DNA of 64,000 bases, taken from positions 2,834,996 to 2,898,995 of the forward strand of contig JACSYO010002166.1 in NCBI GenBank assembly GCA_016806645.1, in the 5' to 3' direction. Below the pieces are notes generated by a model, which saw nothing but the letters and a program-made list of their open reading frames with translations, made no database searches and was not told the origin of the DNA. Positions 13,197 to 24,713 of this stretch are shown here, piece after piece. Each line of letters starts with the position of its first letter. Position 1 is the stretch's first letter. The stretch is from Ophiodon elongatus. Lineage: Eukaryota; Chordata; Actinopteri; Perciformes; Hexagrammidae. Made by a program: the position numbers and the translations under genes.

Positions 13197-13792
13197 TAGT
13201 TACCCTCTGATAGGCAGTGTAGTTACCCTCTGATAGGCAGTGTAGTTACCCTCTGATAGGCAGTGTAGTTACCCTCTGATAGGTAGTGTAGTTACCCTCT
13301 GATGGGTAGTGTAGTTACCCTCTGATAGGTAGTGTAGTTACCCTCTGATGGGTAGTGTAGTACCCTCTGATAGGTAGTGTAGTTACCCTCTGATGGGTAG
13401 TGTAGTACCCTCTGATAAGTAGTGTAGTTACCCTCTGATAGGTAGTGTAGTTACCCTCTGATGGGTAGTGTAGTTACCCTCTGATAGGTAGTGTAGTTAC
13501 CCTCTGATAGGTAGTGTAGTTACCCTCTGATGGGTAGTGTAGTTACCCTCTGATAGGTAGTGTAGTTACCCTCTGATGGGTAGTGTAGTTACCCTCTGAT
13601 AGGTAGTGTAGTTACCCTCTGATGGGTAGTGTAGTTACCCTCTGATGGGTAGTGTAGTTACCCTCTGATAGGCAGTGTAGTTACCCTCTGATGGGTAATG
13701 TAGTTACCCTCTGATGGGTAGTGTAGTTACCCTCTGATGGGTAGTGTAGTTACCCTCTGATGGGTAGTGTAGTTACCCTCTGATGGGTAGTG
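13197..13792 (+). repeat. 23-bp minisatellite, 26 units
   Basis: Twenty-six head-to-tail units of 23 bp (two are 22 bp). Each has the constant part TAGTTACCCTCTGAT followed by AGGCAGTG (type A), AGGTAGTG (type B) or GGGTAGTG (type C). Order along the array: A A A, then mostly alternating B and C in the middle, then almost uniform C at the 3' end with one A at unit 21. Two B-position units have lost a T (TAGTACC) and each follows a C unit. Spacers are absent, so this is not a CRISPR array. Confidence 0.98.
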
Positions 13793-14029
13793 TGCCCCTG
13801 ATGGCGTAAGTGGATACATGCATTCAGTTAAGGTAGACCAACGCATTGATTTGACCTAGGTCAATGAAAAATAGCAGCATAAAATTGTGTTTAATTCAAC
13901 ATATGTGAATTCTAGATGGGGGATACATTTTTTGGAAGGTTGAAGATGCAGGATGTATCTCACTATAACTTTTCCTAGGAAAGAAGAAATATCTCCATAT
14001 TCACCAAGGTTATTTGGCCTGATCTTAAG

Positions 14030-14245
14030 CATATCAGTGCATCTCTTAGACCCCTACCAATTTGCTTATGCTTATGCACTGATGATGCTCACTACAACTC
14101 TTTATTATAAAGCCTTTTGAAAATACTACAGCTTTTGCTGGACACATGTTTATGGATTTTAGCTCAACATTTAATACCATCCTCCCTCAGATCCAAGCTG
14201 AAACAGATGGAGGTGAACCCTTCATCAATCATGCATTTCTCATAC
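14030..14245 (+). mobile_element. Decayed LINE reverse transcriptase fragment
   Basis: Broken frames read as 'LDPYQFAYA', a DDAH-like stretch, and 'MFMDFSSTFNTILP', which match the LDPLQFAYR and FVDFSSAFNTI blocks of CR1/L2/Rex-type reverse transcriptases. Several frameshifts and stops occur in about 200 bp. The rest of the element is not seen. Confidence 0.65.
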
Positions 14246-15230
14246 GAAGACAAAAGTAAGTGACGTTTAACTCAGCTCTCTTTGACGTACACGTTATATA
14301 AAATTATATTTTATATTTTGATATATAACATTTCTTAAATGACTGTATGAACCAGGACACAAACAACTACATTATCTATTATATTTTTATGATACTGCCA
14401 ACACACATCAGTTTAATGCGTTGTGTGCCAAGCGTTTGTTTTAATATTAATTTGTTTTTCATGGATGTTGAGAGTGAAAGTTTCACGGTCAATATGTGAC
14501 AGTTAACAGCTTGCACAACATATTTTCTTTACCAAGTTACATGCAGCGGTTCATGCAGAGCTGAAAATGTCACGCACAGCTAAAATGTTCCGTGCACTAC
14601 TGCGTGACTGCACGTAGTATTTCGAGCCCTGAACAACCAGTTAGTCCTCATCTTTAAAATCGGTAAAATTGAAATCATCTCATATAAAACATAAATCTCA
14701 CTGTTTCTGTTTTGTGGCAGTGTCTTCTTTTTGTCTCGTTATAGTGTGCTAAGCAGCAACGGGCTCATTACGGCATTCAGAGGACGGAAACAAAAACGCC
14801 ACTTGGCGGCCGTTGAGAAACGCAGCTGTAGTGATTGTTTTCCCATCTTAACATCCACAAGGTGCAAAGCTGAGCACATTTCATACTAAAAAACTAAGTT
14901 TGACAAACATCGATCAGAAATGTTTTAAAAATACCTCAAGGATGAAGACTAACTGGTTAATTTGGCAAATGTACACATATTTGTTATGTTTTGGAAATTA
15001 TATAAAATATAATTAGAACAATAATTTCTCGAAATAATTACACAAACAAAAAAAAACGAGAACAATGCAAGACGGCAGATGGAAACGTTGAAGGCTGAAG
15101 CTCCAGCTAAACGGCCGTGGGGAAGCTCGGTGAAGAAGCGCTCGATTTGCCAGTTTCTCCGTGGTTACAATCTTTAGGTATGAGATCTAGGTAGTGACTG
15201 AAATGAAGAGATCCTGAATTTAAGAAGCTT
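14246..15230. other. Non-coding, no feature recognised
   Basis: AT-rich sequence with a few CpG-containing patches near 14,560-14,620 and 15,100. No gene or named repeat is recognised. Confidence 0.4.
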
Positions 15231-15234
15231 AATG

Positions 15235-15545
15235 AGTTTTCTTCTCACAGAGACTTGTCTCCCCCTAAGGAACGGGATGAGCTCAGATATCCGAGGAAAC
15301 TCTCTCCACCCACTGCATGTTCAACAAAACCAGTTGAGACAGTTTGGGAACCTGTTGAGGTATTCCAGGCATGCCCAGCGGAGAGAAGAACCCAGGGCAC
15401 TCAGCACACACTGAAGGGATTACATATCCCGTCTACTTAGGAACATCGTATGATCCCCCGAGAGGAGCTGAAAGATGTGACTGAAGTGAAGGACATTAGA
15501 TTTACCTTGCTGCCAAGGCAACGTAGATGGTAGAAAATGGACAGA
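15235..15545 (+). mobile_element. Rex3/RTE-like LINE 3' end
   Basis: The sequence follows the 3' end of fish RTE/Rex3 elements block by block: GAGGTATTCCAGGCATGCCC, AGCGGAGAGAAG, a CTGAAGGGATTACATATCCC block, GATCCCCCGAGAGGAGCTG, and a degraded GCTGCC...GTAGAAAATGGACAG tail that corresponds to the usual GCGGAAGAAAATGGATGG terminus. The upstream start is approximate. Two overlapping 60-codon frames here are remnants of the element and not host genes. Confidence 0.7.
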
Positions 15546-17474
15546 TGTGGTAGTGACAGACACAAGTTTATAAGTACCGTGCATTTACTAGCAAATAAGA
15601 AATCTCTATTTCCATTATCCCGATATTATCTACTTTTTAAAACAAATATCAAAAAGTGAACTTCAACACACTTTGAGACGAGAAGGTTAGAAATGAGTTA
15701 AAACCAGAATCAGACTTTGTTTATCTGTTTTACTTTATAAAATATATCATGTCATAGAAATGTGCAAATTACACCCACCCAAAAAGTGATGTCACAGCCT
15801 TAGTAATTGAGTTTGTTACACCATGTACATAGACAAGGATTGGGTTGTCAAAAAACAGAGTACAGTTTGATTTAATCAGATTTTACTTTTCTTTTACTCT
15901 ATTAGACTCCAGCTGAGCAACTTTGAAACTTCAAACCCTGTTTTCTCAAATTCACTGTTTCTTTTGTTTCTGCTGTTTGCCTTTGTACGGCTGAAGAGAT
16001 AAATCTGTGAAGATAAAGGTATGCTTTTTATAATACAACTACAGAGAAAGACATGGTGAGTACCTCTAAAATAGTTATAGCGATAGCATATTTATGTTGT
16101 ATGTCTGCACTTTTCCTCTTTCCCCTTCCCAAACCTCAAAGCTGCCCCTGGCCTGAACCTTTGATGGTTGGATAATACAATAAATATAAAAAAAGGATAA
16201 AAATGTAGTTAACCTCGTGCACTACAGAAAAAGAGCATACCAAGGAGACAAAATGTTGGGAGTGTTTTATTGTTCACCCCCTCCTCAGGTATAGAAAAGT
16301 AACTCTCATTGACTGAAATGTTATCCCTGAAGAAAGTTAAATATTAATATTCTTGAAAATGTTAGTTTTAGGAGTATGTAAATGTCAAGAATGACTTTGC
16401 ATAATGTGCTCTCTTTTATCGCTTTACTTTGGCCTTTCCCAGCAAATGATTCTCCACGGCACATTATTTATTTTGTGTGTGAGGATGTGATGCCTCAAAA
16501 AAGAAAAACAATGATAACCTCAGTCACCAGTTCCTGCAGTGCTCTAATTAATTGCTTAATAAACAAGCCTGAGGAGTAGCTTCTGAATAAATAAATGCCC
16601 AGGAGTTTTGAGGCAATGACTCTAAATCACAAAGTGCATTTTCATTGTGATCATTTTTAATTGAAATCAAACATAAATAAGCTGTTTTATAAGATTTGAT
16701 TAAAAAACTGCCCACTTCATTCCCCTGGTTATCGGTAACCTCAAAGTCCTGCCACTGAGTTCCTACTCTGGAAACGGCACAACGTTTCAGTGGGTGAACA
16801 AGACGGTTACGTAACAGCTGGTTATGGTCACCACGAGGTGAATGTAGGCTGTTTCTGCTTCCCACACTTCTTATCCACCTGATTATTCGGCCATCGCGAT
16901 GACTCAAAGCTTGTTGTATGGCGACTTGGCACACTGTCACACCCACACTGCTGTCAGATGAAAGCTTTGTCTTCCATTATCAAACTGTAAACTTCTGAGG
17001 GAATTTAGAAAAATTCTAAATCCACCATATTTCCGTCAGATTGCTTACAACATCGATTAGCATTTCGAAGCCAGACCTCGAGACTTTGAAGGCCAACATG
17101 ATGCAATCTGGGAAACGAGCGCGTGCAGTACTCTGCTCCCTTCGCACGTACAATCAAGAAGCCTGATTCAATGAACTTCAATAATATGTTTAAAAGAGCA
17201 AGTTTGCACAATTAATTAATTAGTTTGTTTGTTTTTTAAATGCAATATCATGATGACAGACTTATCCCTTAAGGCTCCGGGCTTTAGGAAAATAAATTAC
17301 ACTCCAAACCTTTCACATTGATCAATCAGATTAATCAGAAAAAAGGATCACCAGGGGATCAAACCTAGCAATGGCACTTTCCTGTCTTTGCCATTGAAGA
17401 TCCGAAGGTAAAAACTCTGGAGGTAAGAAATCTATAGGTTTATATAACTATTTGTCTTTCTCAATATCTGTTTA
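15546..17474. other. Non-coding, no gene recognised
   Basis: No exon is seen. The stretch 16,380-16,575 has low repetitiveness and contains TTTGCATAAT and TAATTAATTG, which resemble octamer and homeodomain sites; this alone does not establish a regulatory element. Confidence 0.4.
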
Positions 17475-17690
17475 TGTTTGGCTTTTACAGTTTGTAAACA
17501 ATGATGCTGAACGTACAGTGGATTGCAATAGCTTGTCAAGCTATGCAAGGGCATTAACCACGAAAGATCGCAAATGCAACCGAAACAAATTGACTTTCAA
17601 GATCTGTGTGCAGGTAGTGAGTGGGTAGAATACATTAGCTGAATATTTAGTGGCCTAATAAATACATTTATTTGGTGGAAACCTAGCGAA
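17475..17690 (-). repeat. Dispersed repeat family D, copy 1
   Basis: The reverse complement matches 27,895-28,115 in four consecutive blocks: a CAAATA...GGCCACT block, GGTTGCATTTGCGATC, a TTAATGCCCTTGC block with TAGCTTG and CAAGCT, and ATCATTGTTTAC. Orientation is opposite to the second copy. Element class is unknown. Confidence 0.6.
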
Positions 17691-18379
17691 ACCCGACAAA
17701 TACCTTAACAAGAGTTTTGTGTTTATTGAGTTTTTAAATGGGTGCTACAAACACAAGCATTTTTAATCAGTCCAGTCATCGAAGTTTCAGTTTAACATTT
17801 CCCTCAAAATATACTGACTGATTCATAATTGCAAAGTTGTTGATAGAACAGCGGAGAGAATGACCCCTAACAAACCTTTGCCCATTAAATGTCCTGGATT
17901 CGGACAGGCCAATAACAACGGTTTTTCTACATGTGTGGGGACGTACGGGGTGCCAAGAGGATAACGTGCTGTTATTGGTCAACACTGTTTTGGCCGCGGC
18001 TCCGGAGAGAGCAGGGAGGAATAATATTATGGAGGAATAAAACTCACAACCACAAGTTACATTCTGGAACCGTTTACTGGCGGAAGGAGAGCTCCGAGAT
18101 TTTTATTTCTTTATTTCCACTTTAACTGTAGCAACAACACATCTGAGTGTGTGTTTCTGATACGACAGGGTCTTCAAGCACACAAGCACGTCATGACCCC
18201 AATACGAAGGGCAGCCCTAAGGACTTTGGATTGGTTCTGCTACGCAGGTTGTTGTTTTTTAACTCTTTCACTCTTTAAACTCTAAAATCAGTCTCTAGTT
18301 GAGCAATGTTTCGAGACTGACTTGTGAATCTACAAAGGACATAATCAGTGTCCTCACTACTTACTTGTTTTATTTCTCT
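17691..18379. other. Non-coding, no feature recognised
   Basis: No gene or repeat is recognised between the family D copy and the possible family C fragment. Confidence 0.4.
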
Positions 18380-18545
18380 CTGGTTAAATTGCACTCAACG
18401 CCTCTTCGTCCTTCCACCACCCCACGGCCAACGTTGTCAGCGCCCCGTCTATGGCTACTAATAGCTGACATTTATAAGGTTTCATCCCTATCAACCCATC
18501 GTCAATGGAGTCCAAGCCAAAGTCTGCCTTTTTGTTTACTTGTGG
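18380..18545 (-). repeat. Possible third copy of repeat family C
   Basis: Read on the minus strand there is GACTTTGGCTTGGACTCC, then after about 100 bases GGTGGTGGAAGGACGAAGAG, which resembles the start and the GGTGG-run part of family C (2,122 and 12,309). The middle does not align by eye, so this is tentative. Confidence 0.3.
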
Positions 18546-21500
18546 TGTCTTTCCTGATTGAACTTTCCTCCACATTATATTCTACTTTGTTATTTATGAT
18601 GGATGCTGTTTAGTTGTAGTTAAAAAACAATGCTCTTATTCTGATAATTCTCCAGAGAAGATAAATAAATCCTCCCAGCACAAATAAAGTGCATTATGAG
18701 TTGTCAATCAAACTTGTTTTCCCCTGCGGGTTTGTGCAGCACGGAATAACAAGTCACCAAAACTTTCCAATTAATTAGTTATCTTTCTGTCCATGTCACT
18801 TAAATTTAAAGCTCTTGGTTTGTTTGGTGGTCTACAACCATAAACAGGCTGAAACTAAAAGGCAACAACAAATCTTTTCTGCTTTGGTCTAAATCAAGAG
18901 AACATTAGTACAGATGTGAACATAGACACAGATGTGTGAATGCATGTGTCTGTATGTGTACTTTTGTGTGCAGAGAAGTTCCAGTTTACAAGGTAACTGC
19001 TATTTAGATTCATCTTTCTAAGGGTTGTAAAACCTTGAGGATGGCTAAAAAAAAAAGCAGGGGACAAAAAACTATTTCTGGTTATCATCTGGTAAAGTGC
19101 ATCAAAACACAAAAATAGCAATACAGATATATTTTCCTGTGGTTTACGGATGCCACTGAAAATCTATTTTACAACCAAATAAAGACTGTGTGTTTTCTAC
19201 AGGCTGGCAAAGGCATCGTCTATAAAAGGTTGTTCTTGCTGACATAAAAAGAAACAAAATCATGGATTGATTTGTCTCGCAAAGAGACAAAAATGGGAAT
19301 TACGGAAAAGAAAACAAACCATGGAAAATTGATAAATCTGCCATCATAATTACCACAAGGATCAAACACTGCTGTAGAGCCTGTTTGAGCCTCGATGTGC
19401 TGGATTTTACTCTTATTGCTTGTATTTGCAGGCATTGGAAAATGTCCTCAGGGTGTTGGAAGGCTTGGTTAAACATTAGCAATTATATCAGGTATTTGCA
19501 TGTCGAACCAGGATTTTTCTTTGCTCTGCCCTCTTTTTGCACGAAACATTGCTGAAAATCAGAATAATAAAAGTGATAATAAGGAGCAAATCACTCCAAA
19601 ATGAAACTGTTGAGCTTTCTGCACTCTCCTGTGGTATAATGAAAAAGGACTCCAACTCCACCAGCGCAACCTACATCCAACCCAGACTCACTGAAATGAA
19701 TAGGCTGAATGCAACAAAGAGATCACAACAATTTTCACTGGGATTGACGCCTTGTTCATTTTACAAAAATGTTGCCATCGCAACAATTTGAACAATGCTA
19801 TAAACACATACAAAGAGTAATGCCATAGTATTTATTTTAAGGAGTGTGTGTGTGTATACTGTATACACAACACATATAACTTTAATAATTTAAAGCAAAG
19901 AAAATGTTACTGCCACTTTAAATTTACTTTTCAATGAGTGGTCATTTGACTAATGCCAATTCAATTATCACCAAGGTAAACATTTCCTTTGTCATAGCAG
20001 TTAAGTACAGTTTAGTTATTTGGCTTCTATGGCAGAAGATAGGATGACCATTGGCCCAAGTACAGTTAAATGACTTTGTCTTCATTCAGAACCATTAACA
20101 GCACTGGTATACAAAATTACTTTTTTAATGCGAGTGAATAAAAAAGGCGTGGCTTTTCAAAAACAACCATCAACTACCGAGTGAATTATATAGTTTACCG
20201 GTTGATTTTGGTATTAAACACAAATGTGTTTCTATTTTCACCCAACCGAAATATAACAGTCTCTCACTGTATCCCAACAAGTCTGCACCGAACTCTGGTT
20301 TATCCTAGCCTCTGAGCTGAATATGTTTGTGTTGTGTCTTCTCTTCCTGTGTGTTCAGTATACTGTATGAGGCTGTCTGAATCATGTATGGGGTTCATAC
20401 TTAGCCACTTTCACACAGCAGGTCTGATTGGCACCCTCACTTTTAATTGCTCTCACAATCACGCAGCTTTAGTAAGACATTGACACTGCTTGTGTCAAAG
20501 TACCTGAAGGTTCAAGCTGGATGACTGGATTGAGCTGTCACATGACAAACATATAACCAAGTGTCAGACTCATTAAGGCCTCCATTCATTCATTTTCCAT
20601 ACACACTGATTATACAAATGTATTCAGTGGGAAATTAAGTATTGCACTCACAGTGGAAAGTTAGGGAAAGACTCTTCGTACCTTGGCAAATGGTAAAACA
20701 CATCCTCCCGCTCTATTCCAATGTCAGTTTGCTGTCTGTTTCCAGTACTGTCTCCTCTTTCATGGGGCGGAAACAAAATTCTCTTCCTTTCATACACAAA
20801 GAACATCATTTGCATTTTAAGACATGCTCATTTCATGATATTTCATGAGCCTGCAGGCTGTCTGGAGCTTAGCAAAGAGGAAGACTCCCAGCAATGCAAG
20901 CTAATTGGGCAGAGGGGCAAGTATTTTTGAAAATTGCTATCAAGCTCATACGTTTTCTCTTTTTTGTTTTAAGTCTGTGGTTGGCCTGCTAATTAATGTA
21001 CTACAGTGCCCTTCCATTCGAGGAAAACGCGATTAAGTGCCCTCTAGTGTACACGTTCAGTGGAGAAAAACGTGATGCTGTGCACTAATGGGTGCTCTTA
21101 AAATGGCGAAAACTTTATTCAGCCAGGCTGTCCTATATGCTATAAAAAGTTTGGAACTGTTTTGCCGAAAAAAGAAAATCTATTTTTATTTGCCCCTAAA
21201 CAAACAATTTTATTTATTGACATTGGTCATATTTAATGTTTATTTCAGTAAATTAATCTGGAGTTTCTCCCACATCCTCTAATGCCATCCAACTAAATGT
21301 TTACTTTGTTTTTACCCACCGCCATGATTGCATGTGCACCCTCTCAACAGAGATGAGTAGGAACTGTGATGGCTCATTTCCATCATCAGTACCAGGAAAA
21401 AGTTATTTCATTATTTTTAACCACTTGCACAATGCAAGATTTACTAGTCCAACGTGGCATTTTACTTCTGCAATCCTTATTGTTTAGCCTCGAACAATAA

Positions 21501-23033
21501 AAGCAAAAAGGTATGGTACTATTCCTTTGTCACTTCATTCAAGAGAGGGTGTATGGGGATGGGATGTATAGATGTGAGTCAAACCTCGTGGAAATGATTT
21601 CCTTTGGCAGCAGTGAACTGAATTACTTTCTTTTTTTTCAGTCCTCCCTTTGTCACTGATTCCATCGTTTGAATTGTAAGATAGGACATAGAAATAAGTT
21701 TCATGTCAGAAAAGCAGGAAAAATGTTAAAGTAAAGTGATTCACAGTAGGTGAACCATTTTGTATATCATTTGTCAAACCTGTGTATAATGAAATCTGTG
21801 AAAGAAATTATGGTATAGTCACAGTTAGTGCATCTCTAGGTTTCTCAGTTTCAGGCACATTTAAGTTTAGCAACTCTTAACTTTTTGTTATCTGCTGTAG
21901 TAGTGACTCCAAAAGCATTTCCTCTAGATATGCATGTCTGTGTGATTACTACTGGGAGTTCTCGGTCTTGCTGCTTACACATTGCAGCAGTGCAAAGACT
22001 ATTTTCCTCACAACATTTACAGCAGTGAAATTATAGTTTGTTTGTAACCATAGCAGGTAAGACTAATTCAATGCCAACTTTTTGCCAAATTTCCTAATGA
22101 AATTATTAGTCCACAGTAATTGCACAGATATCCTAATCTTCTCAAGTAAAAGGGCAAATATGGAAAGGCGGAACGCGGGAAGCTCTGTAGTGATTTGCTG
22201 AAAAAATGAAAAATAAAAATGTAAGCAGTCGTTAATCAGGAAATCTTTCCGATCTGAAGATAAATGTATGTGGAGGAGAAGGTCACTGCTGTAGTTTTCA
22301 GGATCCCCCTTTTTTAAATGTATTTTTCCTCCAAGATTTCAGATACAAACAAAAACGAATCCTGTGTGAGTTTGACCAAATTTGCGCTGTCCAAGCTCTG
22401 TTTGGCATTATATAATTTTCTTTTTGATTTTGACAAGTTCGACAAATCAAAAGCAAACACCACACTTGCAGCCCATGCGTGATCATGCAAGAATCCTTAA
22501 GGACAAGTGAATTTATCTGCAACTTGTATGTGATAATCATTCAAGATGCGTTGGCCACACTTAAATGCACTCCCAGTCGATGCTGCAATTGTTCTTGTCT
22601 CCCGTTTCAGGAAATTTGCCTTCAGAGTACATTTTTTTTTCAAAACATTAATGAGATCTTTCATTAAAGTTTCTATAAAAGTGACACATTTTCTTTTCTT
22701 ATGTGCTCAAGCTTTGATTTTACCCTGCCTTGTAAATTGCTGTGTTTAATCTCAATCTCAGTCTTGTCCTGCTCTACAATACACTGTGTGTGCTTCAAGA
22801 CTATCAAAGCTTTTGCTTGTTAACACCAACTGTAGTTTCATTACTTGGGTCTCCATCGTTTATATCAATGTAGATGACACTCAAAGTCCTGCCAAGCGAG
22901 TATAATTCATTTTTAACTATTGCGTCACTGACAAGGATTTACTGTAGTGTATTATGGGGCAAAAATACTTCTAGCTTGTTGTGATTGCTGCTTTCCAAAT
23001 CAAGTCACATACAGAGAAACAAGAAGGAGAGAG
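18546..23033. other. Non-coding, no gene recognised
   Basis: About 4.5 kb of AT-rich sequence without a supportable exon. A small imperfect palindrome around 19,850-19,870 lies in a TG run. At 20,780-20,930 an ATTTGCAT octamer-like site sits in sequence of low repetitiveness. Confidence 0.45.
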
Positions 23034-23112
23034 GAAGCTTGTGAGAGAAAACTCTCACAAGCTTCTCTGTCTCTCTTTGTGAGAGAAAGAGAGACAGACA
23101 GACAGACAGACA
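23034..23112. repeat. Two adjacent perfect hairpins followed by (GACA)n
   Basis: Hairpin 1 has arms GAAGCTTGTGAGAG (23,034-23,047) and CTCTCACAAGCTTC (23,052-23,065) around an AAAA loop. Hairpin 2 follows at once, with arms CTGTCTCTCTTT (23,067-23,078) and AAAGAGAGACAG (23,086-23,097) around a 7-nt loop. A short GACA repeat begins inside the last arm and ends near 23,112. Confidence 0.9.
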
Positions 23113-23980
23113 AGAGAGAGCAGTGCTAATGAGAATGTCAGAAACAGGGAAGTGATAGGAGATGTTCACAGTACAATCACAATCAGCTCACAATCATGAT
23201 CTATGGTCCGAATTTGTTTTTTTCTCTCACCTCATCTCTCTTCTCTTTTGACTCATCCCTTTTCTTGTCTACAGCTTAAATAAATATGTTTAATAACCTA
23301 TTAGCTCATCCATCCAACCAGTACACCCACTGCAGCAGTAAAGAAGAAGAAGTCAGCAACTTGACAAAACAAAATATTGAATAAAACATTTTCCATTGAG
23401 GATTTCTTTTGTTTTTATATACAGGCCTAAAGTAGAGGTTTCTCTGAAGCCTATGCTCCACCCATTATATGGTGATTGATTTTTGCTCATCAAGTTAGGA
23501 AAATCATAACATGGCCAACTATCTGCATGGCGAGATAAAATAATGAGAAAGAGTTCGTTTTTTTGCCATTTGAGTGAATAGACCCTTTAAAGAAGTTATG
23601 ACCTGTTCAGAGACATATTTTTCATCTACACTTTTCAATGTGGGTGAAATAATAAACATATACAACTAAACAAAGCATTGCTTTACTGTGATGCACTTAT
23701 TTTGTAGCTTGACTTGAAGCCAGAAAAGACAGATTGCCCCAGCATAAACAAACTCAGAATTTAGCTATGCACTATGCTAAAACCTTTCTGAAACAACCAA
23801 CAATGTGTCACCTTCAGCAACAGCCTGAAAACAATGAGATGACACTGTCTGAACCAAACCACCCTTCACCTTTATCTCTCGTCTGCCTCTCCAGGCCAGG
23901 GTTCCAGTTGTCTCTTTGTCAGCCAGAACAACAGACCATTTGTTATTTTGCTCAACATAAGGGACCTTTCCTCTTTTAAA
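23113..23980. other. Non-coding, no feature recognised
   Basis: No gene, RNA or repeat is recognised between the hairpin locus and the MITE. Confidence 0.4.
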
Positions 23981-24250
23981 GTTGTAATGTGTAAGATCTG
24001 GTCAGAATTTTTGTTAAAAACATTAAATAAGAGAACTAACATTATCAACTGAATGTAAAGAGATACAGGGTTGACATTGTGTCAAATATGTTTATGCATT
24101 GTGTTGCAGAGATAGCTACTGAAATTAGCACGCTAACCAGCTCGCTCCATCTAACTGATGACTGTACATTTAAATTGTATGGACCCAGTAATAGAGGTGA
24201 AATGCTGCCCCCTATGTAGCATGTGGCCAAATCCTACACATTGCACCATT
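23981..24250. mobile_element. MITE with imperfect terminal inverted repeats
   Basis: The left end TGTAATGTGTAAGATCTGG (from about 23,985) and the right end CCAAATCCTACACATTGCA (to about 24,245) are inverted repeats with about 15 of 19 positions paired. The left side is preceded by TTAA in TTTTAAAGT, as in piggyBac-type insertions with TTAA sites; the right side is mutated (CACCATTACA). The interior, about 220 bp, has no coding capacity. I recognise the AATGTGTAGGATTT...AAATCCTACACATT wording as a common fish MITE. Confidence 0.65.
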
Positions 24251-24369
24251 ACAGTAAATTGACAATGGATGACTTAAATAGAGCTTGCCTCGAGGGAGGC
24301 CAAACTAAATGTATAATATATCGATTATATTCTAGGATTTATTCAACTGCAGATGATAAAATTGTAACA

Positions 24370-24660
24370 ACCACACTTTTACTCAGGGGACCAGTGTTCG
24401 TGTCTCGTGTGAAACCAAAAGTTGAGTGATTTTTACTGATGACATTATGTCCCATGACATATGACGGTCGTAGCTTACGTTGCGTTACAAGCGTATATCT
24501 AATTTAAGGCAAACCATTTAGTTTTTTCTAATCGCAACTAAGTGGTTTTGTTGCCTAAACCCTAACCTCCACTGTCAACAATGTTTACAACATGTTACAA
24601 CGTTAACCACGCACAAACTTTCAGCATCAAGTTACTACGCAAAAGGCTTCTGCCACACAC
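24370..24660 (+). repeat. Dispersed repeat family E, copy 1
   Basis: Shared in order with 33,790-34,175 and 35,400-35,775: ACTTTTACTCAGGG, a CCAG(T/C)GTT block, GTGAAACCAAAAGTTG, TTTGTTGCCTAAACC, GTTACAACGTTAACCACG, and a closing AGTTACTACGCAAAAGGCT-type block. No coding potential and no visible terminal inverted repeats. Confidence 0.7.
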
Positions 24661-24689
24661 ACACATCATCACCTAAGATTTATCCGCCA

Positions 24690-24713
24690 CTTCTTCTTCT
24701 TCTTCTTCTTCTT
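24690..24713. repeat. (CTT)n microsatellite
   Basis: About eight CTT repeats. Confidence 0.9.

Noticed and set aside
13197..13792. CRISPR-like array
   Set aside because: Units are directly adjacent without unique spacers, and the genome is eukaryotic; it is a minisatellite.
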